A model generated the notes under the pieces. The model worked only from the letters and a program-made list of their open reading frames with translations, did not search any database and was not told where the DNA came from. 64,000 bases of DNA, taken from assembly GCF_040215725.1 (NCBI RefSeq), contig NZ_CP157967.1, positions 868,001 to 932,000 on the forward strand, given 5' to 3'. How positions within the stretch are numbered: position 1 is the first letter of the stretch; each line of letters starts with the position of its first letter. The position numbers and the translations under genes are program-made. Source of the DNA: Rhizobium sp. ZPR4 (GTDB lineage: Bacteria > Pseudomonadota > Alphaproteobacteria > Rhizobiales > Rhizobiaceae). Shown one piece after another: positions 27,707 through 38,198 of the stretch.

Positions 27707-28216
27707 TTATGGTGCCTCGGCATCCTGTAGGAGCGTTTTTTCCATAAGGAAATTCGCCAGCGTCTGGCCGCGCTTTTCCACTTGCTGCGCGGCCAGGATG
27801 ACAAAGCCCTTGCGCTCGAAGAAGGGGCGGGCGGTCAGGCTCGCCTCGGTGAAGATCCGTCGAAAACCTTGTTCGCGCGCGGCGTTTTCGACAGTCGCAA
27901 GCAACAGGCTGGCGACGCCCTTTCCCTGGTAGTCGGGCGAAACGAACATCATATCCAGGCAACCATCCGATTTCAGGTCGGTGAAGCCGATGGGTGTAGA
28001 ACCATCCATCGCAAGCCAGGTCGGCCGGCTGGCTCGATACTGCGCCCAGATTTCGGGATCATCGACCTTCGCCCAGGCGGCGATCTGCGCCGGGCTGTAA
28101 TCTTTCGACGCCGCTTCGCGAATAGCCCCGAGGAAAAGGTCGATCGTGGCTTGGGCGTCACCCGGTTCGTAAGGTTTGACGGAAAATCCACCCCGCGAAA
28201 CCGACATGATGGTCAT
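27707..28216 (-). CDS. GNAT-family N-acetyltransferase
   Basis: The 169-residue protein has the GNAT acetyl-CoA loop in VSPDYQGKGVASLLLATVEN (Q/RxxGxG/A form) near residues 98-117 and the C-terminal strand ARPFFERKGFVIL. Substrate unknown; sequence style is that of YafP-like small-molecule or peptide acetyltransferases. Its ATG overlaps the stop of the upstream GNAT gene by four bases, so the two are co-translated. Confidence 0.85.
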   Translation of the reverse strand: MTIMSVSRGGFSVKPYEPGDAQATIDLFLGAIREAASKDYSPAQIAAWAKVDDPEIWAQYRASRPTWLAMDGSTPIGFTDLKSDGCLDMMFVSPDYQGKGVASLLLATVENAAREQGFRRIFTEASLTARPFFERKGFVILAAQQVEKRGQTLANFLMEKTLLQDAEAP

Positions 28217-28746
28217 CCCTGTGACGCCTGACGTTCGAATATGATGTTGGACCTGTCCTTGAGCATGAGTTCGCCGATGCGGCGGAAGCCGATCTTTTCG
28301 GCAACCCGCAGTGACGGTACGTTCTCCAGGTCCACGATGCAGGTCATGCGACGTCCTGAAAATTGCTTGTCCGCCCAGGCGATTGCCGCGCTCATGGCTT
28401 CCGTCGCATAGCCCTTGCCCTGCATCGGCGGGGTAATGCCCCAGCCGGCTTCCAGGGTACCTTCCGTCATCGGCGTCATGTCGCGATGCAGATCGAGAAA
28501 TCCCACCTCACCGATCAATCGGCCGCTTTGGCGTTCCTCGACGGCAAAGAAACCGAAGCCGAGATGATGCCATAGGCCGGCATAGCGCAGCAGGCGAGCC
28601 CAGACCTGCTCACGTGTCGGCATCTCGCCGCCGATGAAGCGGACAATGTCCTTGTGTTTCCAGAGCTCGAGGAATTCGTCGAAATCATCAAGTGTATGGC
28701 CGCGCAGCAGGAGCCGGTCCGTCGTCAGTGTTGGAATATGGGTCAT
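28213..28746 (-). CDS. GNAT-family N-acetyltransferase (RimJ/RimL-like)
   Basis: The 177-residue protein has the Acetyltransf_3 pattern: LTTDRLLLRGHTLDDFDEF at the N-terminus, WGITPPMQGKGYATEAMSA as the acetyl-CoA loop and VENVPSLRVAEKIGF-like C-terminus. This group includes ribosomal-protein and spermidine acetyltransferases. The frame is open 36 codons upstream, but the family start is MTHIPTLTTDR at 28746. Overlaps the next GNAT gene by four bases. Confidence 0.86.
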   Translation of the reverse strand: MTHIPTLTTDRLLLRGHTLDDFDEFLELWKHKDIVRFIGGEMPTREQVWARLLRYAGLWHHLGFGFFAVEERQSGRLIGEVGFLDLHRDMTPMTEGTLEAGWGITPPMQGKGYATEAMSAAIAWADKQFSGRRMTCIVDLENVPSLRVAEKIGFRRIGELMLKDRSNIIFERQASQG

Positions 28747-28783
28747 CGGATTAGGTCTTCGCCGAAAATGTTTTTGGTGATGG

Positions 28784-29293
28784 TCAGTCGTTCGAGGCGC
28801 CGGGCTCGCCGTCCCAGTAGTCGAGATTGGTGGTGGCGGTTCGGCCGATGGCACGGAACGCCGTTTTGCCGTCGCTGTAGGTTTTAGCCAGGAACTTGCC
28901 GGAATCGGGATATTCGACGATTTCGGTCCGGGCCTTGGTGGAAATGGCGAGATAGGTGAGCACGCTGGGGCCGATATTGATCAGCTGATGTGCCGTTTCC
29001 CGGCCGCCGGCCGGAGCGCCCAGCACATCGCCCTTGCTGACTGCGATGCGCTGATCGCCGAAGCGATATTCGCCTTCGCCGTCGAGAATGACGAACATCT
29101 CCTCCTCGACATGATGATTGTGAAACGGACAGCCGGATTTGCCCGGGGGCACCTCGTTGTAGCTGATGCCGAGCTGCTTCAGCCCGAGCTTCGCCCCGAA
29201 GGACGTGTCGCTGCCGGCAAAGAAGCTGCCTTGCTGCCAATGTTCCAGTTCAAGCTCGCCGACATTGACGGCGGGTGTGGATTTTTTCGTCAT
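28784..29293 (-). CDS. Cupin-domain protein
   Basis: The 169-residue protein has one cupin barrel: motif 1 GCPFHNHHVEEEMFVILDGEG with metal-ligand histidines and glutamate, and motif 2 GDVLGAPAGGRETAHQLINIG with the last histidine. No catalytic partner domain is seen, so it may be an isomerase, dioxygenase or binding protein. Start at 29293 was preferred to an ATG eight codons upstream. It heads the small minus-strand set with the two GNAT genes. Confidence 0.82.
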   Translation of the reverse strand: MTKKSTPAVNVGELELEHWQQGSFFAGSDTSFGAKLGLKQLGISYNEVPPGKSGCPFHNHHVEEEMFVILDGEGEYRFGDQRIAVSKGDVLGAPAGGRETAHQLINIGPSVLTYLAISTKARTEIVEYPDSGKFLAKTYSDGKTAFRAIGRTATTNLDYWDGEPGASND

Positions 29294-29491
29294 GAACCTC
29301 CCCCTCGCAGGCTTCAAATTATTATCGAAGCGGTTGCGTGTGCGGAAGCCACAATTTCCGCGGTGCGCCGATCATTTCCAAATAGGGTCGGAATCGGGGC
29401 GGGCCATTGAAAAACACTTGCCAAGCGCGGCCCGCCGTGGTTTGACCCGGGCCTAACAAGGTGCCGCGCCCTCTCAAATCGCAGGTGATGT

Positions 29492-29947
29492 ATGACCAGC
29501 TCTTCCAATGCTCATATCCTTATCGTCGAAGCTCGCTTCTATGACGATATGGCCGATGCCCTGCTCGATGGCGCCAAGGCTGCTCTCGACGAGGCTGGCG
29601 CGACCTATGACATTGTCACCGTGCCTGGCGCGCTGGAGATTCCGGCAGCGATTGCCATGGCGCTCGATGGTGGCGACAATGGTAATGTGGTCTATGATGG
29701 CTATGTCGCTCTCGGCATGGTTATCCGCGGCGAGACCTATCATTTCGATATCGTCGCCAATGAATCCTCGCGGGCGCTGATGGATCTGGCCGTCAGCGAA
29801 TCTCTCGCGATCGGCAATGGTATTCTCACCGTCGAGAACGATGAGCAGGCATGGGCGCGTGCGCGCCGTTCGGACAAGGACAAGGGCGGTTTCGCCGCCC
29901 GTGCGGCGCTGACCATGATCGCGCTGAAAGAGAAGTTGGGTGCATAA
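29492..29947 (+). CDS. ribH: 6,7-dimethyl-8-ribityllumazine synthase
   Basis: The 151-residue enzyme makes lumazine from the ribityl-amino-pyrimidine and dihydroxybutanone phosphate, just before RibE. The substrate motif [13 protein letters not shown] and the catalytic-histidine segment [14 protein letters not shown] are intact. nusB follows after three bases. I see no FMN riboswitch upstream (29294-29491). Confidence 0.95.
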   Translation: MTSSSNAHILIVEARFYDDMADALLDGAKAALDEAGATYDIVTVPGALEIPAAIAMALDGGDNGNVVYDGYVALGMVIRGETYHFDIVANESSRALMDLAVSESLAIGNGILTVENDEQAWARARRSDKDKGGFAARAALTMIALKEKLGA

Positions 29948-29950
29948 TAA

Positions 29951-30433
29951 ATGAGCAATCAGGATAACGAGCGACCGGCAAAGCCCGCCAACCAGCGGGG
30001 CGCTGCGCGTCTTGCGGCGGTTCAGGCGCTCTATCAGATGGATATCGGCGGAACCGGCGTTCTGGAGGTGGTGGCTGAGTACGAAGCCCACCGTCTCGGT
30101 CAGGAGCTGGATGGCGAGACCTATCTGAAGGCCGACGCATCCTGGTTTCGCTCCATCGTGTCGGGCGTCGTGCGTGAGCAGACCCGGCTCGATCCGCTGA
30201 TCGGCTCCGCGCTTCAGGATGACTGGGCGCTGTCGCGCCTCGACAGCACCGTGCGTGCCATCCTGCGCGCCGGCACCTTCGAGCTTATCGATCGCAAGGA
30301 CGTGCCGGTTCCGGTCATCGTCACCGAATATGTCGAGATCGCGCATGCCTTCTTCGAGGAGGACGAGCCGAAGCTCGTGAACGCTGTGCTCGACCGAATC
30401 GCTAAGCAGGTTCGCGGCGAAGCGAAGAAATAA
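29951..30433 (+). CDS. nusB: Transcription antitermination factor NusB
   Basis: The 160-residue all-helical protein binds boxA RNA with NusE (S10) during rRNA antitermination. Family landmarks are [19 protein letters not shown] near residues 12-30 and the C-terminal ALVNAVLD-type segment [15 protein letters not shown]. It lies three bases after ribH, the standard ribH-nusB order of alphaproteobacteria. Confidence 0.96.
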   Translation: MSNQDNERPAKPANQRGAARLAAVQALYQMDIGGTGVLEVVAEYEAHRLGQELDGETYLKADASWFRSIVSGVVREQTRLDPLIGSALQDDWALSRLDSTVRAILRAGTFELIDRKDVPVPVIVTEYVEIAHAFFEEDEPKLVNAVLDRIAKQVRGEAKK

Positions 30434-30681
30434 GCTTCGCCGGACGTTCGGATCGCGGCGTAACGCATTTTCGTTTGCTTCGTTCGCGCCTGATTTCATC
30501 TCTGAATATTCTTTTGAACCTCCTGCGGGTGTTTTACCTGCGGGCGGTCTTGACGCGACGTTTTCCCAACAGCAATCTCGCAACTGCACATCAGCCGATC
30601 TCCTGGAGGAGGGGACCGGCTGTTGTCGCAGGCGGCCGGGGGAGGAGTGAACCGCCGGCTTTTTTGGAGGGAAAAAGCGAA
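30434..30681 (+). promoter_or_regulatory. hppA leader with terminator-like hairpin before the RBS
   Basis: The 248-base gap carries a possible TTGACG -35 box (30550-30555). A hairpin at 30628-30659 (GCAGGCGG with CCGCCGGC, one mismatch) is followed by six T (30660-30665) and then the GGAGGG ribosome-binding site and ATG. Any message starting upstream must pass this terminator-like structure, so attenuation is possible. A direct repeat CCTGCGGG occurs at about 30523 and 30538. Confidence 0.45.
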
Positions 30682-32820
30682 ATGTCGATTCTTTTAGGAG
30701 TGATCGCATGCGGACTGCTCTCGGTCATCTATGCCGTATGGGCAACCCGGTCGGTGCTCGCTGCCGATCAGGGCAATGCCCGCATGCAGGAGATTGCCGG
30801 GTATATTCGTGAAGGAGCGCAAGCCTATCTGGCGCGCCAATATAGAACCATCGCCATCGTCGGGGTCATCGTTTTCATCGCGGCATGGCTCCTCTTGTCG
30901 GCCGAAGCCGCTTTCGGCTTCCTGATCGGCGCGATCCTCTCAGGCGCCGCAGGTTTCATCGGCATGCATGTCTCCGTGCGCGCCAATGTCCGAACCGCGC
31001 AAGCCTCATCGCAGAGCCTGTCCGCAGGCCTCGATATTGCCTTCAAGTCGGGCGCTATCACCGGCATGCTGGTTGCAGGCCTCGCCCTGCTCGGCGTCTC
31101 CATCTACTTCTATGTCCTGACCGGCATTCTCGGTCATGAAGCAGGCTCGCGCGACGTGATCGATGCGCTCGTCGCCCTTGGGTTTGGCGCCTCGCTGATC
31201 TCGATCTTCGCCCGTCTCGGTGGCGGCATCTTCACCAAAGGTGCGGATGTCGGCGGCGACCTCGTCGGCAAGGTCGAGGCCGGTATTCCGGAAGACGATC
31301 CGCGTAATCCCGCCACCATTGCCGATAACGTCGGCGACAATGTCGGCGATTGCGCTGGCATGGCGGCCGACCTGTTCGAGACCTATGCCGTTTCGGTTGT
31401 CGCGACGATGGTGCTTGCCGCGATCTTCTTCGCTGGCTCGCCGCTCCTCGGCTCTGCCATGATCTACCCGCTGGCGATTTGCGGTGCCTGCATCATCACG
31501 TCCATCATCGGCACCTTCTTCGTGAAGCTTGGCGTCAATGGCTCGATCATGGGCGCTCTCTACAAGGGCCTCATAGCAACTGGCGTGCTGTCGATCGTCG
31601 GTCTGGCTGCGGCGACCTCGCTGACCATCGGTTGGGGCTCGATCGGCACTGTCGCCGGCTTCGACATTACCGGTACGAAGCTCTTCAGCTGCGGCATCGT
31701 CGGTCTCATCGTCACGGCGCTGATCGTCGTGATTACCGAATACTACACCGGCACGAACAAGCGGCCGGTCAATTCCATCGCCCAGGCCTCGGTCACCGGT
31801 CACGGCACTAACGTCATCCAGGGCCTTGCCGTCTCGCTTGAATCGACGGCGCTGCCGGCGATCGTCATCGTTGGCGGCATCATCGCCACCTACCAGCTTG
31901 GCGGCCTGTTCGGCACGGGTATTGCGGTCACCGCCATGCTCGGCCTTGCCGGCATGATCGTCGCTCTCGACGCCTTCGGCCCGGTCACGGATAATGCCGG
32001 CGGTATCGCGGAAATGTCGCATCTTCCGCCGGAAGTGCGCAAATCCACCGACGCGCTGGACGCGGTCGGCAATACCACCAAGGCGGTCACCAAGGGCTAT
32101 GCCATCGGCTCGGCCGGTCTCGGCGCGCTGGTCTTGTTCGCGGCTTATTCGAACGACCTGCAATATTTCGCGGCGCACGGCGACAAGTTCCCGTATTTCG
32201 CCAATGTGGGCACGATCTCGTTCGAGCTTTCGAACCCCTATGTCGTTGCCGGCCTGCTGTTCGGCGGCCTTATCCCCTATCTCTTTGGCGGTATCGCTAT
32301 GACGGCCGTCGGCCGTGCCGCGGGGGCGATCGTCGAGGAGGTTCGCAAGCAGTTTCGTGAGAAGCCCGGCATCATGCAGGGCACGGAGCGTCCCGATTAC
32401 GGCCGCGCTGTCGACCTTTTGACCAAGGCCGCCATTCGCGAAATGATCATCCCGTCGCTCTTGCCGGTTCTGGCGCCGGTCGTCGTCTATTTCGGCGTCC
32501 TGCTGCTCTCCGGCTCTAAGGCTTCTGCCTTTGCCGCGCTCGGCGCTTCGCTGCTCGGCGTAATCATCAACGGCCTCTTCGTTGCCATCTCGATGACATC
32601 GGGCGGTGGTGCGTGGGATAACGCCAAGAAGAGCTTCGAGGATGGTTTCGTCGACAAGGACGGCACGCGTCATATGAAGGGCTCGGAAGCCCACAAGGCC
32701 TCGGTGACGGGTGACACCGTTGGCGATCCCTACAAGGATACGGCAGGCCCGGCTGTCAATCCGGCGATCAAGATCACCAACATCGTGGCGCTGCTGCTGC
32801 TTGCCATTCTCGCCGGATAA
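30682..32820 (+). CDS. hppA: Membrane proton-translocating pyrophosphatase, K+-independent
   Basis: The 712-residue protein has about 16 membrane segments and couples hydrolysis of pyrophosphate to proton export. The catalytic acidic motifs are [19 protein letters not shown] and [18 protein letters not shown]. The sequence [17 protein letters not shown] has Lys where potassium-dependent forms have Ala, the diagnostic of the K+-independent class. The frame is open 69 codons upstream, but [12 protein letters not shown] at 30682 has the GGAGGG site. A strong terminator follows. Confidence 0.97.
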   Translation: MSILLGVIACGLLSVIYAVWATRSVLAADQGNARMQEIAGYIREGAQAYLARQYRTIAIVGVIVFIAAWLLLSAEAAFGFLIGAILSGAAGFIGMHVSVRANVRTAQASSQSLSAGLDIAFKSGAITGMLVAGLALLGVSIYFYVLTGILGHEAGSRDVIDALVALGFGASLISIFARLGGGIFTKGADVGGDLVGKVEAGIPEDDPRNPATIADNVGDNVGDCAGMAADLFETYAVSVVATMVLAAIFFAGSPLLGSAMIYPLAICGACIITSIIGTFFVKLGVNGSIMGALYKGLIATGVLSIVGLAAATSLTIGWGSIGTVAGFDITGTKLFSCGIVGLIVTALIVVITEYYTGTNKRPVNSIAQASVTGHGTNVIQGLAVSLESTALPAIVIVGGIIATYQLGGLFGTGIAVTAMLGLAGMIVALDAFGPVTDNAGGIAEMSHLPPEVRKSTDALDAVGNTTKAVTKGYAIGSAGLGALVLFAAYSNDLQYFAAHGDKFPYFANVGTISFELSNPYVVAGLLFGGLIPYLFGGIAMTAVGRAAGAIVEEVRKQFREKPGIMQGTERPDYGRAVDLLTKAAIREMIIPSLLPVLAPVVVYFGVLLLSGSKASAFAALGASLLGVIINGLFVAISMTSGGGAWDNAKKSFEDGFVDKDGTRHMKGSEAHKASVTGDTVGDPYKDTAGPAVNPAIKITNIVALLLLAILAG

Positions 32821-32865
32821 GCCTGAAGAAGGCTCCGAGAAGGAAAGCAAACCGAACGCATAAAG

Positions 32866-32899
32866 AAAACCCGCGAGGCGCAGTGCCTCGCGGGTTTTT
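32866..32899. terminator. Bidirectional intrinsic terminator after hppA
   Basis: A 14-bp stem (AAAACCCGCGAGGC and complement) with a 5-base loop and T-runs on both strands, between convergent hppA and bamE. Confidence 0.95.
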
Positions 32900-32919
32900 C
32901 CTTGAGATGCTTCCCCGGC

Positions 32920-33429
32920 TTATTGGCCAGGGTTGAGGTTGTTGAGGAAGTTCCTCGCACCGTTGACGCCACTGCCGCCACCCTGGAGGATCTGCTGCAG
33001 GAAGGTGATGTCGCGACCGCCGGTCGGGGTCGTGCGGCTGATCATGTCGAAGACCTTGCCGTCCTTCAGCGTGTAGTTGGCTTCCTGCTTCACCACGCCG
33101 TCCTTGTCGAAATAGATCGCCAGAATGTTCTGGTCGACCAGTTTCGGCTTCATGAAGGCGACGGCGCGCGTGCGCTTCTGGGAGATATAATAGAAGACTT
33201 CGCCGTCGAAGGTCGCTGTGGTCGAAGGCGTGCCGAGCGACAGCAGAACCTGCTCGCGGCTCGAGCCGACCGGCGCAAGCGCCAGCGACTGCGGATCGAA
33301 GATGTAGCCGTTGTTCATGACCTCGCTGGTCTTGCAACCCGAAAGGCCTACGGTCGCAATCACCAGGGCGATGGCGGCAGCGCTGCTGAAAGTAATGTCA
33401 GACTTGAAATACCGTCTGGTCAACGACAT
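32920..33429 (-). CDS. bamE: Outer membrane assembly lipoprotein BamE/OmlA
   Basis: The 169-residue lipoprotein has a signal with lipobox LSGC (cysteine at residue 32). A SmpA/OmlA domain follows (VGSSREQVLLSLGTPSTTATFDGEVFYYIS and AIYFDKDGVVKQ). It belongs to the BAM complex that inserts outer-membrane proteins. The tail is glycine/asparagine-rich. Divergent from the CBP3-like gene, the usual alphaproteobacterial arrangement. Confidence 0.92.
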   Translation of the reverse strand: MSLTRRYFKSDITFSSAAAIALVIATVGLSGCKTSEVMNNGYIFDPQSLALAPVGSSREQVLLSLGTPSTTATFDGEVFYYISQKRTRAVAFMKPKLVDQNILAIYFDKDGVVKQEANYTLKDGKVFDMISRTTPTGGRDITFLQQILQGGGSGVNGARNFLNNLNPGQ

Positions 33430-33709
33430 CTCATCTCCCCTAATGAATCAATCCGATGGCCGGACGGCCGATATGACCTTGCTGTGCACATCATTGTGGC
33501 CTTTCCGCGATGGCAAAAGGCACAATCATGTTGTTCGGCACTCTTCGTCACCGATCATGCACAACGTGACGACGGTAAGGGCTGGAGCCTCGAAGCGGGC
33601 ACAAACGGCATTGCAATTCGCGCCTGCTTCGGTAAACCAGCTTTTGCGTGGATGCAACAAGGCCAAGCAAAATCGGCGCGCTCCGAGGGAGCCAATTCCG
33701 GGAATTTTC

Positions 33710-34267
33710 ATGATTTTTGGGCTCTTCCGCAAAAGAAATCACAATCAGATCATCGTCGTCAGGCAGTATGAGGTCCTGACATCCATGGCGCGACAGCCGG
33801 TTTTCTACACCGATTACGACGTGCCCGATACGGTGATGGGGCGTTTCGAATTGCTGTCGGTGATGATGATCCTGTTCTTCCGCCGCACACGGTCTTCGGC
33901 CACAAGCGGTCAGGAGCTGGCGCAGGAAATCGTGGATGCTTTCTTCGAGGACATCGATTATTCGATCCGCGAGCTCGGTATCGGCGACAACAGCGTGCCG
34001 AAGCGGATGAAAAAGCTCGCCGGCATGTTCTATGGACGGCTCGAAAGCTATGCGGGTGCCATGGATAGCGACGATCGCACCGCGCTTGCCATGGCGCTAC
34101 AGCGCAACATCTATCCCAAGGCGAGTGAAAGCACGGCATCCATGCGTTCGCTGGCCGATTGGATGATGATTGCGGAAGCGTATCTGGCGACCGTAAGTGA
34201 AAATCAGATCGCGACGGGCTCGGCGACGCTGCCGGTGCCGGATAAAGTCGGCCAACGAGCCGGTTAG
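33710..34267 (+). CDS. CBP3-like ubiquinol-cytochrome c chaperone
   Basis: The 185-residue protein is of the Ubiq_cyt_C_chap family, relatives of mitochondrial CBP3 that assist cytochrome bc1 complex assembly. Landmarks are DTVMGRFELLSVMMILFFRR and GQELAQEIVDAFFEDIDYSI, plus MKKLAGMFYGRLESYAGAM. The frame is open far upstream, but ATG 33710 gives the family length. DUF177 follows nine bases after its stop. Confidence 0.86.
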   Translation: MIFGLFRKRNHNQIIVVRQYEVLTSMARQPVFYTDYDVPDTVMGRFELLSVMMILFFRRTRSSATSGQELAQEIVDAFFEDIDYSIRELGIGDNSVPKRMKKLAGMFYGRLESYAGAMDSDDRTALAMALQRNIYPKASESTASMRSLADWMMIAEAYLATVSENQIATGSATLPVPDKVGQRAG

Positions 34268-34276
34268 GAGATAAAA

Positions 34277-34834
34277 ATGAAAAGACACGACTCCGATGAG
34301 ACACCGTTTTCCTATCCGGTGAAGGTGGGACACATCTCCGCCAATCCGGTGGATGTGCATGTCGAGGCCGACGAGCGCGAACTGGCCGGGCTTGCGGTGC
34401 TCTGGGATGTTCTCTCAGTCGGCAAGCTCGAAGCCGATCTCAAGATTTCGCGCTGGAAGCGCGACGGCGTGCGCATCAAGGGCAATGTGAAGGCAAAGAT
34501 CGTTCAAGCTTGCGTTGTCACACTCGAGCCGGTCGAATCTGATATCGACGAGGACTTCGAGCATATTTTTGTGCCCGAGGATTCCAAACTGGCGCGTGCG
34601 CCCTCTGTGGATGCTGGAGAAATGATACTCGATCCTGATGGTCCGGATCTCCCGGAGACCTTTACCGGCGATACGATAGATGCCGGCGCGGTCGTCGCGG
34701 AATTTGCCGCGCTTGCCATCGATCCTTATCCGCGCAAGCCCGGCGTCGAGTTCGATGCACATATAGAAGACACCGGCGAAGACGACAGGAAGCCTTCGCC
34801 CTTCGCCGTCCTGAAAGACTGGAAAAAGGAATAG
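34277..34834 (+). CDS. DUF177/YceD-family protein
   Basis: The 185-residue acidic protein matches the YceD/DUF177 family: CVVTLEPVESDIDEDFEHIF carries the conserved Cys and acidic stretch, and EFAALAIDPYPRKPGVEFD is the C-terminal signature. Family members are linked to 23S rRNA/ribosome accumulation. In many bacteria rpmF follows; here plsX follows directly after 102 bases, which is normal in Rhizobiales. Confidence 0.87.
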   Translation: MKRHDSDETPFSYPVKVGHISANPVDVHVEADERELAGLAVLWDVLSVGKLEADLKISRWKRDGVRIKGNVKAKIVQACVVTLEPVESDIDEDFEHIFVPEDSKLARAPSVDAGEMILDPDGPDLPETFTGDTIDAGAVVAEFAALAIDPYPRKPGVEFDAHIEDTGEDDRKPSPFAVLKDWKKE

Positions 34835-34936
34835 GCCCCGGTGCCGTTCGAGCACAATTCAGTTGTAACCGGGGGAGAAAACGGTATTTTGACGCCAAAT
34901 TCGCCCGTCGCGGCGGAGAAAAAGGACTAGGGACGC

Positions 34937-35983
34937 GTGATCAGAATTTCTCTTGACCTAATGGGTGGCGACTTCGGCCCTGAGGTTGTTGTTCCCGGCG
35001 CGGCCAAGGCGCTGGATAGGCATCCCGATATCACATTCATCATGTACGGACAGAAGGAACGCTGCGAGGCGGTCCTTGCCAAATATCCGAAGCTTCGCGA
35101 AAAATCGGTCTTTCACGAATGCGAAGTTGCCATCAGCATGGATGAGAAGCCGAGCCAGGCGCTTCGCCGCGGCCGCTACGTCTCCAGCATGTGGCGCTCG
35201 ATCGAGGCAGTAAAGACGGGTGACGCTGATGTGGTCGTCTCCGCCGGCAACACCGGCGCTCTGATGGCAATGGCGAAATTCTGTCTCCGCACGATGGCCA
35301 ATATCGAACGTCCGGCAATCGCCGCGATCTGGCCGACTCTGCGCGGCGAAAGCATCGTGCTCGATGTCGGCGCCACGATCGGGGCCGATGCCCAGCAACT
35401 GCTCGATTTCGCTCTGATGGGTGGCGCTATGGCGCGGGCGCTCTTCGAGATCGAACGCCCGACCGTCGGTTTGCTGAATGTCGGCGTCGAGGAAATCAAG
35501 GGCCAGGAAGAGGTCAAGGACGCCGGCCGTCTTATTCGCGAAGCCAATCTCGAATCGCTTGAATATTCCGGCTTCGTCGAGGGCGATGATATCGGCAAGG
35601 GCACCGTCGACGTCGTCGTCACGGAAGGCTTCTCCGGCAATATCGCGCTGAAGGCGGCCGAAGGCACCGCAAAGCAGATCGGCGCCTATCTGCGCGCCGC
35701 CATGTCGCGCACGCTGCTGGCGCGCATCGGTTATGTCTTTGCCAAAGGTGCCTTCGACCTGCTGCGCGAAAAGCTGGATCCCAGCAAGGTCAACGGCGGC
35801 GTCTTCCTCGGCCTGAACGGCATCGTCATCAAGAGCCACGGCGGCGCGAATGCCGAAGCCTTCGCAGCTGCCATCGATGTCGGCTACGATATGGCCAAGA
35901 ATGGGCTCACGCAGAAAATCGAAAATGATTTGAAGAGATATCATGCCAAACGGCTGCCCCCGATCGGGCCGGAAGCGGCATGA
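34937..35983 (+). CDS. plsX: Phosphate acyltransferase PlsX
   Basis: PlsX makes acyl-phosphate from acyl-ACP for phospholipid synthesis. The 348-residue protein starts with GTG ([20 protein letters not shown]) and contains [15 protein letters not shown] and [18 protein letters not shown], both typical. fabH follows 19 bases after the stop, a standard plsX-fabH unit at the membrane. Confidence 0.96.
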   Translation: MIRISLDLMGGDFGPEVVVPGAAKALDRHPDITFIMYGQKERCEAVLAKYPKLREKSVFHECEVAISMDEKPSQALRRGRYVSSMWRSIEAVKTGDADVVVSAGNTGALMAMAKFCLRTMANIERPAIAAIWPTLRGESIVLDVGATIGADAQQLLDFALMGGAMARALFEIERPTVGLLNVGVEEIKGQEEVKDAGRLIREANLESLEYSGFVEGDDIGKGTVDVVVTEGFSGNIALKAAEGTAKQIGAYLRAAMSRTLLARIGYVFAKGAFDLLREKLDPSKVNGGVFLGLNGIVIKSHGGANAEAFAAAIDVGYDMAKNGLTQKIENDLKRYHAKRLPPIGPEAA

Positions 35984-36002
35984 GAGACGGGGTACAAGCA
36001 GA

Positions 36003-36974
36003 ATGATCCGTTCAATTGTTCGCGGCTTTGGGGCGGCGCTCCCCAAGCGCGTCATGACCAATGCCGAGATGGAGCAGGTTGTCGATACCAGCGACGATTG
36101 GATCGTCCAGCGCTCCGGCATCCGCCAACGCTATATCGCCGGTGAAGGTGAAACCACGGCTTCTCTGGGCGAGCAGGCGGCGCGTGCCGCCCTGGCCAAT
36201 GCTGGGATGACGCCGAATGACCTCGATCTCATCATCGTTGCCACCTCGACGCCGGACAACACTTTTCCCGCAACGGCGGTGAATATCCAGAACCGGCTGG
36301 GCATGCATCATGGCTTCGCCTTCGATGTTCAGGCCGTCTGCACCGGTTTCGTCTATGCGGTGACCACGGCTGACGCCTATATTCGCGGTGGCCTTGCCAA
36401 GCGCGTGCTCGTCATCGGTGCCGAGACATTTTCCCGCATCCTCAATTGGACCGACCGCACGACCTGCGTTCTCTTTGGTGATGGCGCCGGCGCGCTGATC
36501 CTGGAAGCCGGCGAGGGAAGCGGTGCCAATAGCGATCGCGGCGTGCTGACGGCAAGCCTGCGCTCCGATGGCTCCCATAAGGAAAAGCTTTATGTCGACG
36601 GTGGCCCGTCCACGACGGGAACGGTCGGCGTCCTGCATATGGCGGGCCGTGAAGTGTTCAAGCATGCCGTCGGCATGATTACCGACGTCATTCAGGCCGC
36701 ATTCGATGCGACGGGCACCACGCCCGACGATCTCGACTGGCTCGTGCCGCATCAGGCCAACCGTCGCATCATCGATGGTTCCGCCAAGAAGCTCGGAATT
36801 GCTCCCGAGAAGGTTGTGGTCACCGTGGACCTTCATGGCAACACGTCGGCTGCATCCATCCCGCTTGCACTTGCCGTTGCCGCCGGTGACGGACGAATCA
36901 AGAAGGGCGATCTGGTGATGCTGGAGGCCATGGGCGGCGGCTTCACCTGGGGTGCGGTTCTGCTGCGCTGGTAG
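36003..36974 (+). CDS. fabH: 3-oxoacyl-ACP synthase III
   Basis: FabH starts fatty-acid synthesis by condensing acetyl-CoA with malonyl-ACP. The 323-residue protein shows the Cys-His-Asn triad: Cys113 in [12 protein letters not shown], His in [11 protein letters not shown] and Asn in [11 protein letters not shown]. Start at ATG 36003, overlapping nothing. ihfA follows after ~107 bases with its own likely promoter. Confidence 0.97.
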   Translation: MIRSIVRGFGAALPKRVMTNAEMEQVVDTSDDWIVQRSGIRQRYIAGEGETTASLGEQAARAALANAGMTPNDLDLIIVATSTPDNTFPATAVNIQNRLGMHHGFAFDVQAVCTGFVYAVTTADAYIRGGLAKRVLVIGAETFSRILNWTDRTTCVLFGDGAGALILEAGEGSGANSDRGVLTASLRSDGSHKEKLYVDGGPSTTGTVGVLHMAGREVFKHAVGMITDVIQAAFDATGTTPDDLDWLVPHQANRRIIDGSAKKLGIAPEKVVVTVDLHGNTSAASIPLALAVAAGDGRIKKGDLVMLEAMGGGFTWGAVLLRW

Positions 36975-37081
36975 TGCCACATCTCTAAAAGCCGTTCCTA
37001 ACAAGAGCTTGACCGTTCGGCGCAACGGCAATAGTCTCGCAAAACTTAAAGAAGATTTCGCAGCAATATGGGCGGGGAGCT

Positions 37082-37420
37082 ATGACGGGCAAGACAGTGA
37101 CGCGCGCAGACCTGGCGGAGTCGGTATTCCGGAAAGTTGGCCTCTCCAGAACGGAGTCGGCGGAGCTCGTCGAGACTGTGATCGATGAAATTTGCAACGC
37201 CATCGTGCGTGGAGAAACGGTAAAGCTCTCCTCGTTTGCGACATTCCAGGTGCGTGACAAGAATGAGCGCATTGGCCGCAACCCGAAGACCGGCGAGGAA
37301 GTGCCGATCTCCCCGCGGCGTGTCATGACCTTCAAGGCGTCGAACGTCCTCAAGACCCGCATCCTGAAAGCACATGCGAGCCGCAAGGCGAAGGCCAAGC
37401 CGGTAAATCCCGCCTCCTGA
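37082..37420 (+). CDS. ihfA: Integration host factor alpha subunit
   Basis: The 112-residue DNA-bending protein has the IHF/HU fold with the beta-arm [20 protein letters not shown] including the intercalating proline. The alpha-subunit N-terminus is [19 protein letters not shown]. The C-terminal tail is Lys/Ala-rich. The merR gene downstream is the usual neighbour. A hairpin (37448-37473, one G-T pair, no T-run) lies after the stop. Confidence 0.95.
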   Translation: MTGKTVTRADLAESVFRKVGLSRTESAELVETVIDEICNAIVRGETVKLSSFATFQVRDKNERIGRNPKTGEEVPISPRRVMTFKASNVLKTRILKAHASRKAKAKPVNPAS

Positions 37421-37652
37421 TTCATCCTTGTGATTTCTGTTTTCGTTCGGCCGCATGTTTTGTTGTGCGGTCGCTTCGGAGCGTCTTCTGTGTTGATTTT
37501 GTCGCCAGCCTGTGCAGCGGCTGAAGATGTGACTTGAATTTCCACCGCCAAACCGTTGAAATATGGTGAGTCGTATCATCGAGCGATACGAATGCCGACA
37601 TCCGCTTTTTGCGTGATCCGGCCAAACGGCGCCGTATGCGCAGTGTGGGAGT

Positions 37653-38198
37653 ATGATGATGGACAAGAGCCCGGATGCATTTCGCACGATCAGCGAAGTC
37701 GCGGAAGACCTTGATCTGCCGCAGCATGTCCTACGGTTCTGGGAGACCCGGTTTCCGCAGATCAAACCGATGAAGCGGGGTGGCGGTCGGCGTTACTATC
37801 GCCCCGAGGATGTCGATCTGTTGAACGGCATCCGCCATTTGCTTTATGATCACGGCTATACGATCAAGGGCGTCCAAAAGCTTCTGAAGACCAACGGCAA
37901 CAAGTTCGTCATCGCTGTCGGGCATGGCGATCTGGCCAGTGTGGAAGCACTTGCGGCTGCGCAGGAGCCCGCCGCCGTCGAGCCGCGGGTCGCCTCTGCC
38001 AATTCCGAGGAAGATCAGATCGTTGGCCGCGCCAAGGCGCCGATCAGCCGCCGCTTCTTCAATTTCGTCAGCGGTGATGATGGTGTGCCTGACGTCTCCA
38101 TCGGCAAATCGAGTGTCGGCAAGGAAGATCGCGCTTTGCTTCAGGAGACGCTTTACGATCTTCTGGAATGCAAACGCCTCCTCGATCAGGTGCGATAA
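37653..38198 (+). CDS. MerR-family transcriptional regulator
   Basis: The 181-residue protein has an N-terminal MerR winged helix ([21 protein letters not shown] with [10 protein letters not shown] and [12 protein letters not shown]). A long region of unknown role follows, without a metal-binding cysteine set. Effector unknown. Three tandem ATGs (37653, 37656, 37659) leave the exact start open. The ihfA-merR order is conserved in Rhizobiales. Confidence 0.88.
   Translation: MMMDKSPDAFRTISEVAEDLDLPQHVLRFWETRFPQIKPMKRGGGRRYYRPEDVDLLNGIRHLLYDHGYTIKGVQKLLKTNGNKFVIAVGHGDLASVEALAAAQEPAAVEPRVASANSEEDQIVGRAKAPISRRFFNFVSGDDGVPDVSIGKSSVGKEDRALLQETLYDLLECKRLLDQVR

Noticed and set aside
29294..29491. 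Possible FMN riboswitch before ribH
   Set aside because: The conserved riboswitch blocks are not present.
31006..32850. 614-codon minus-strand open frame opposite hppA
   Set aside because: Asp/Arg-rich translation caused by reading opposite the pyrophosphatase; no domain.
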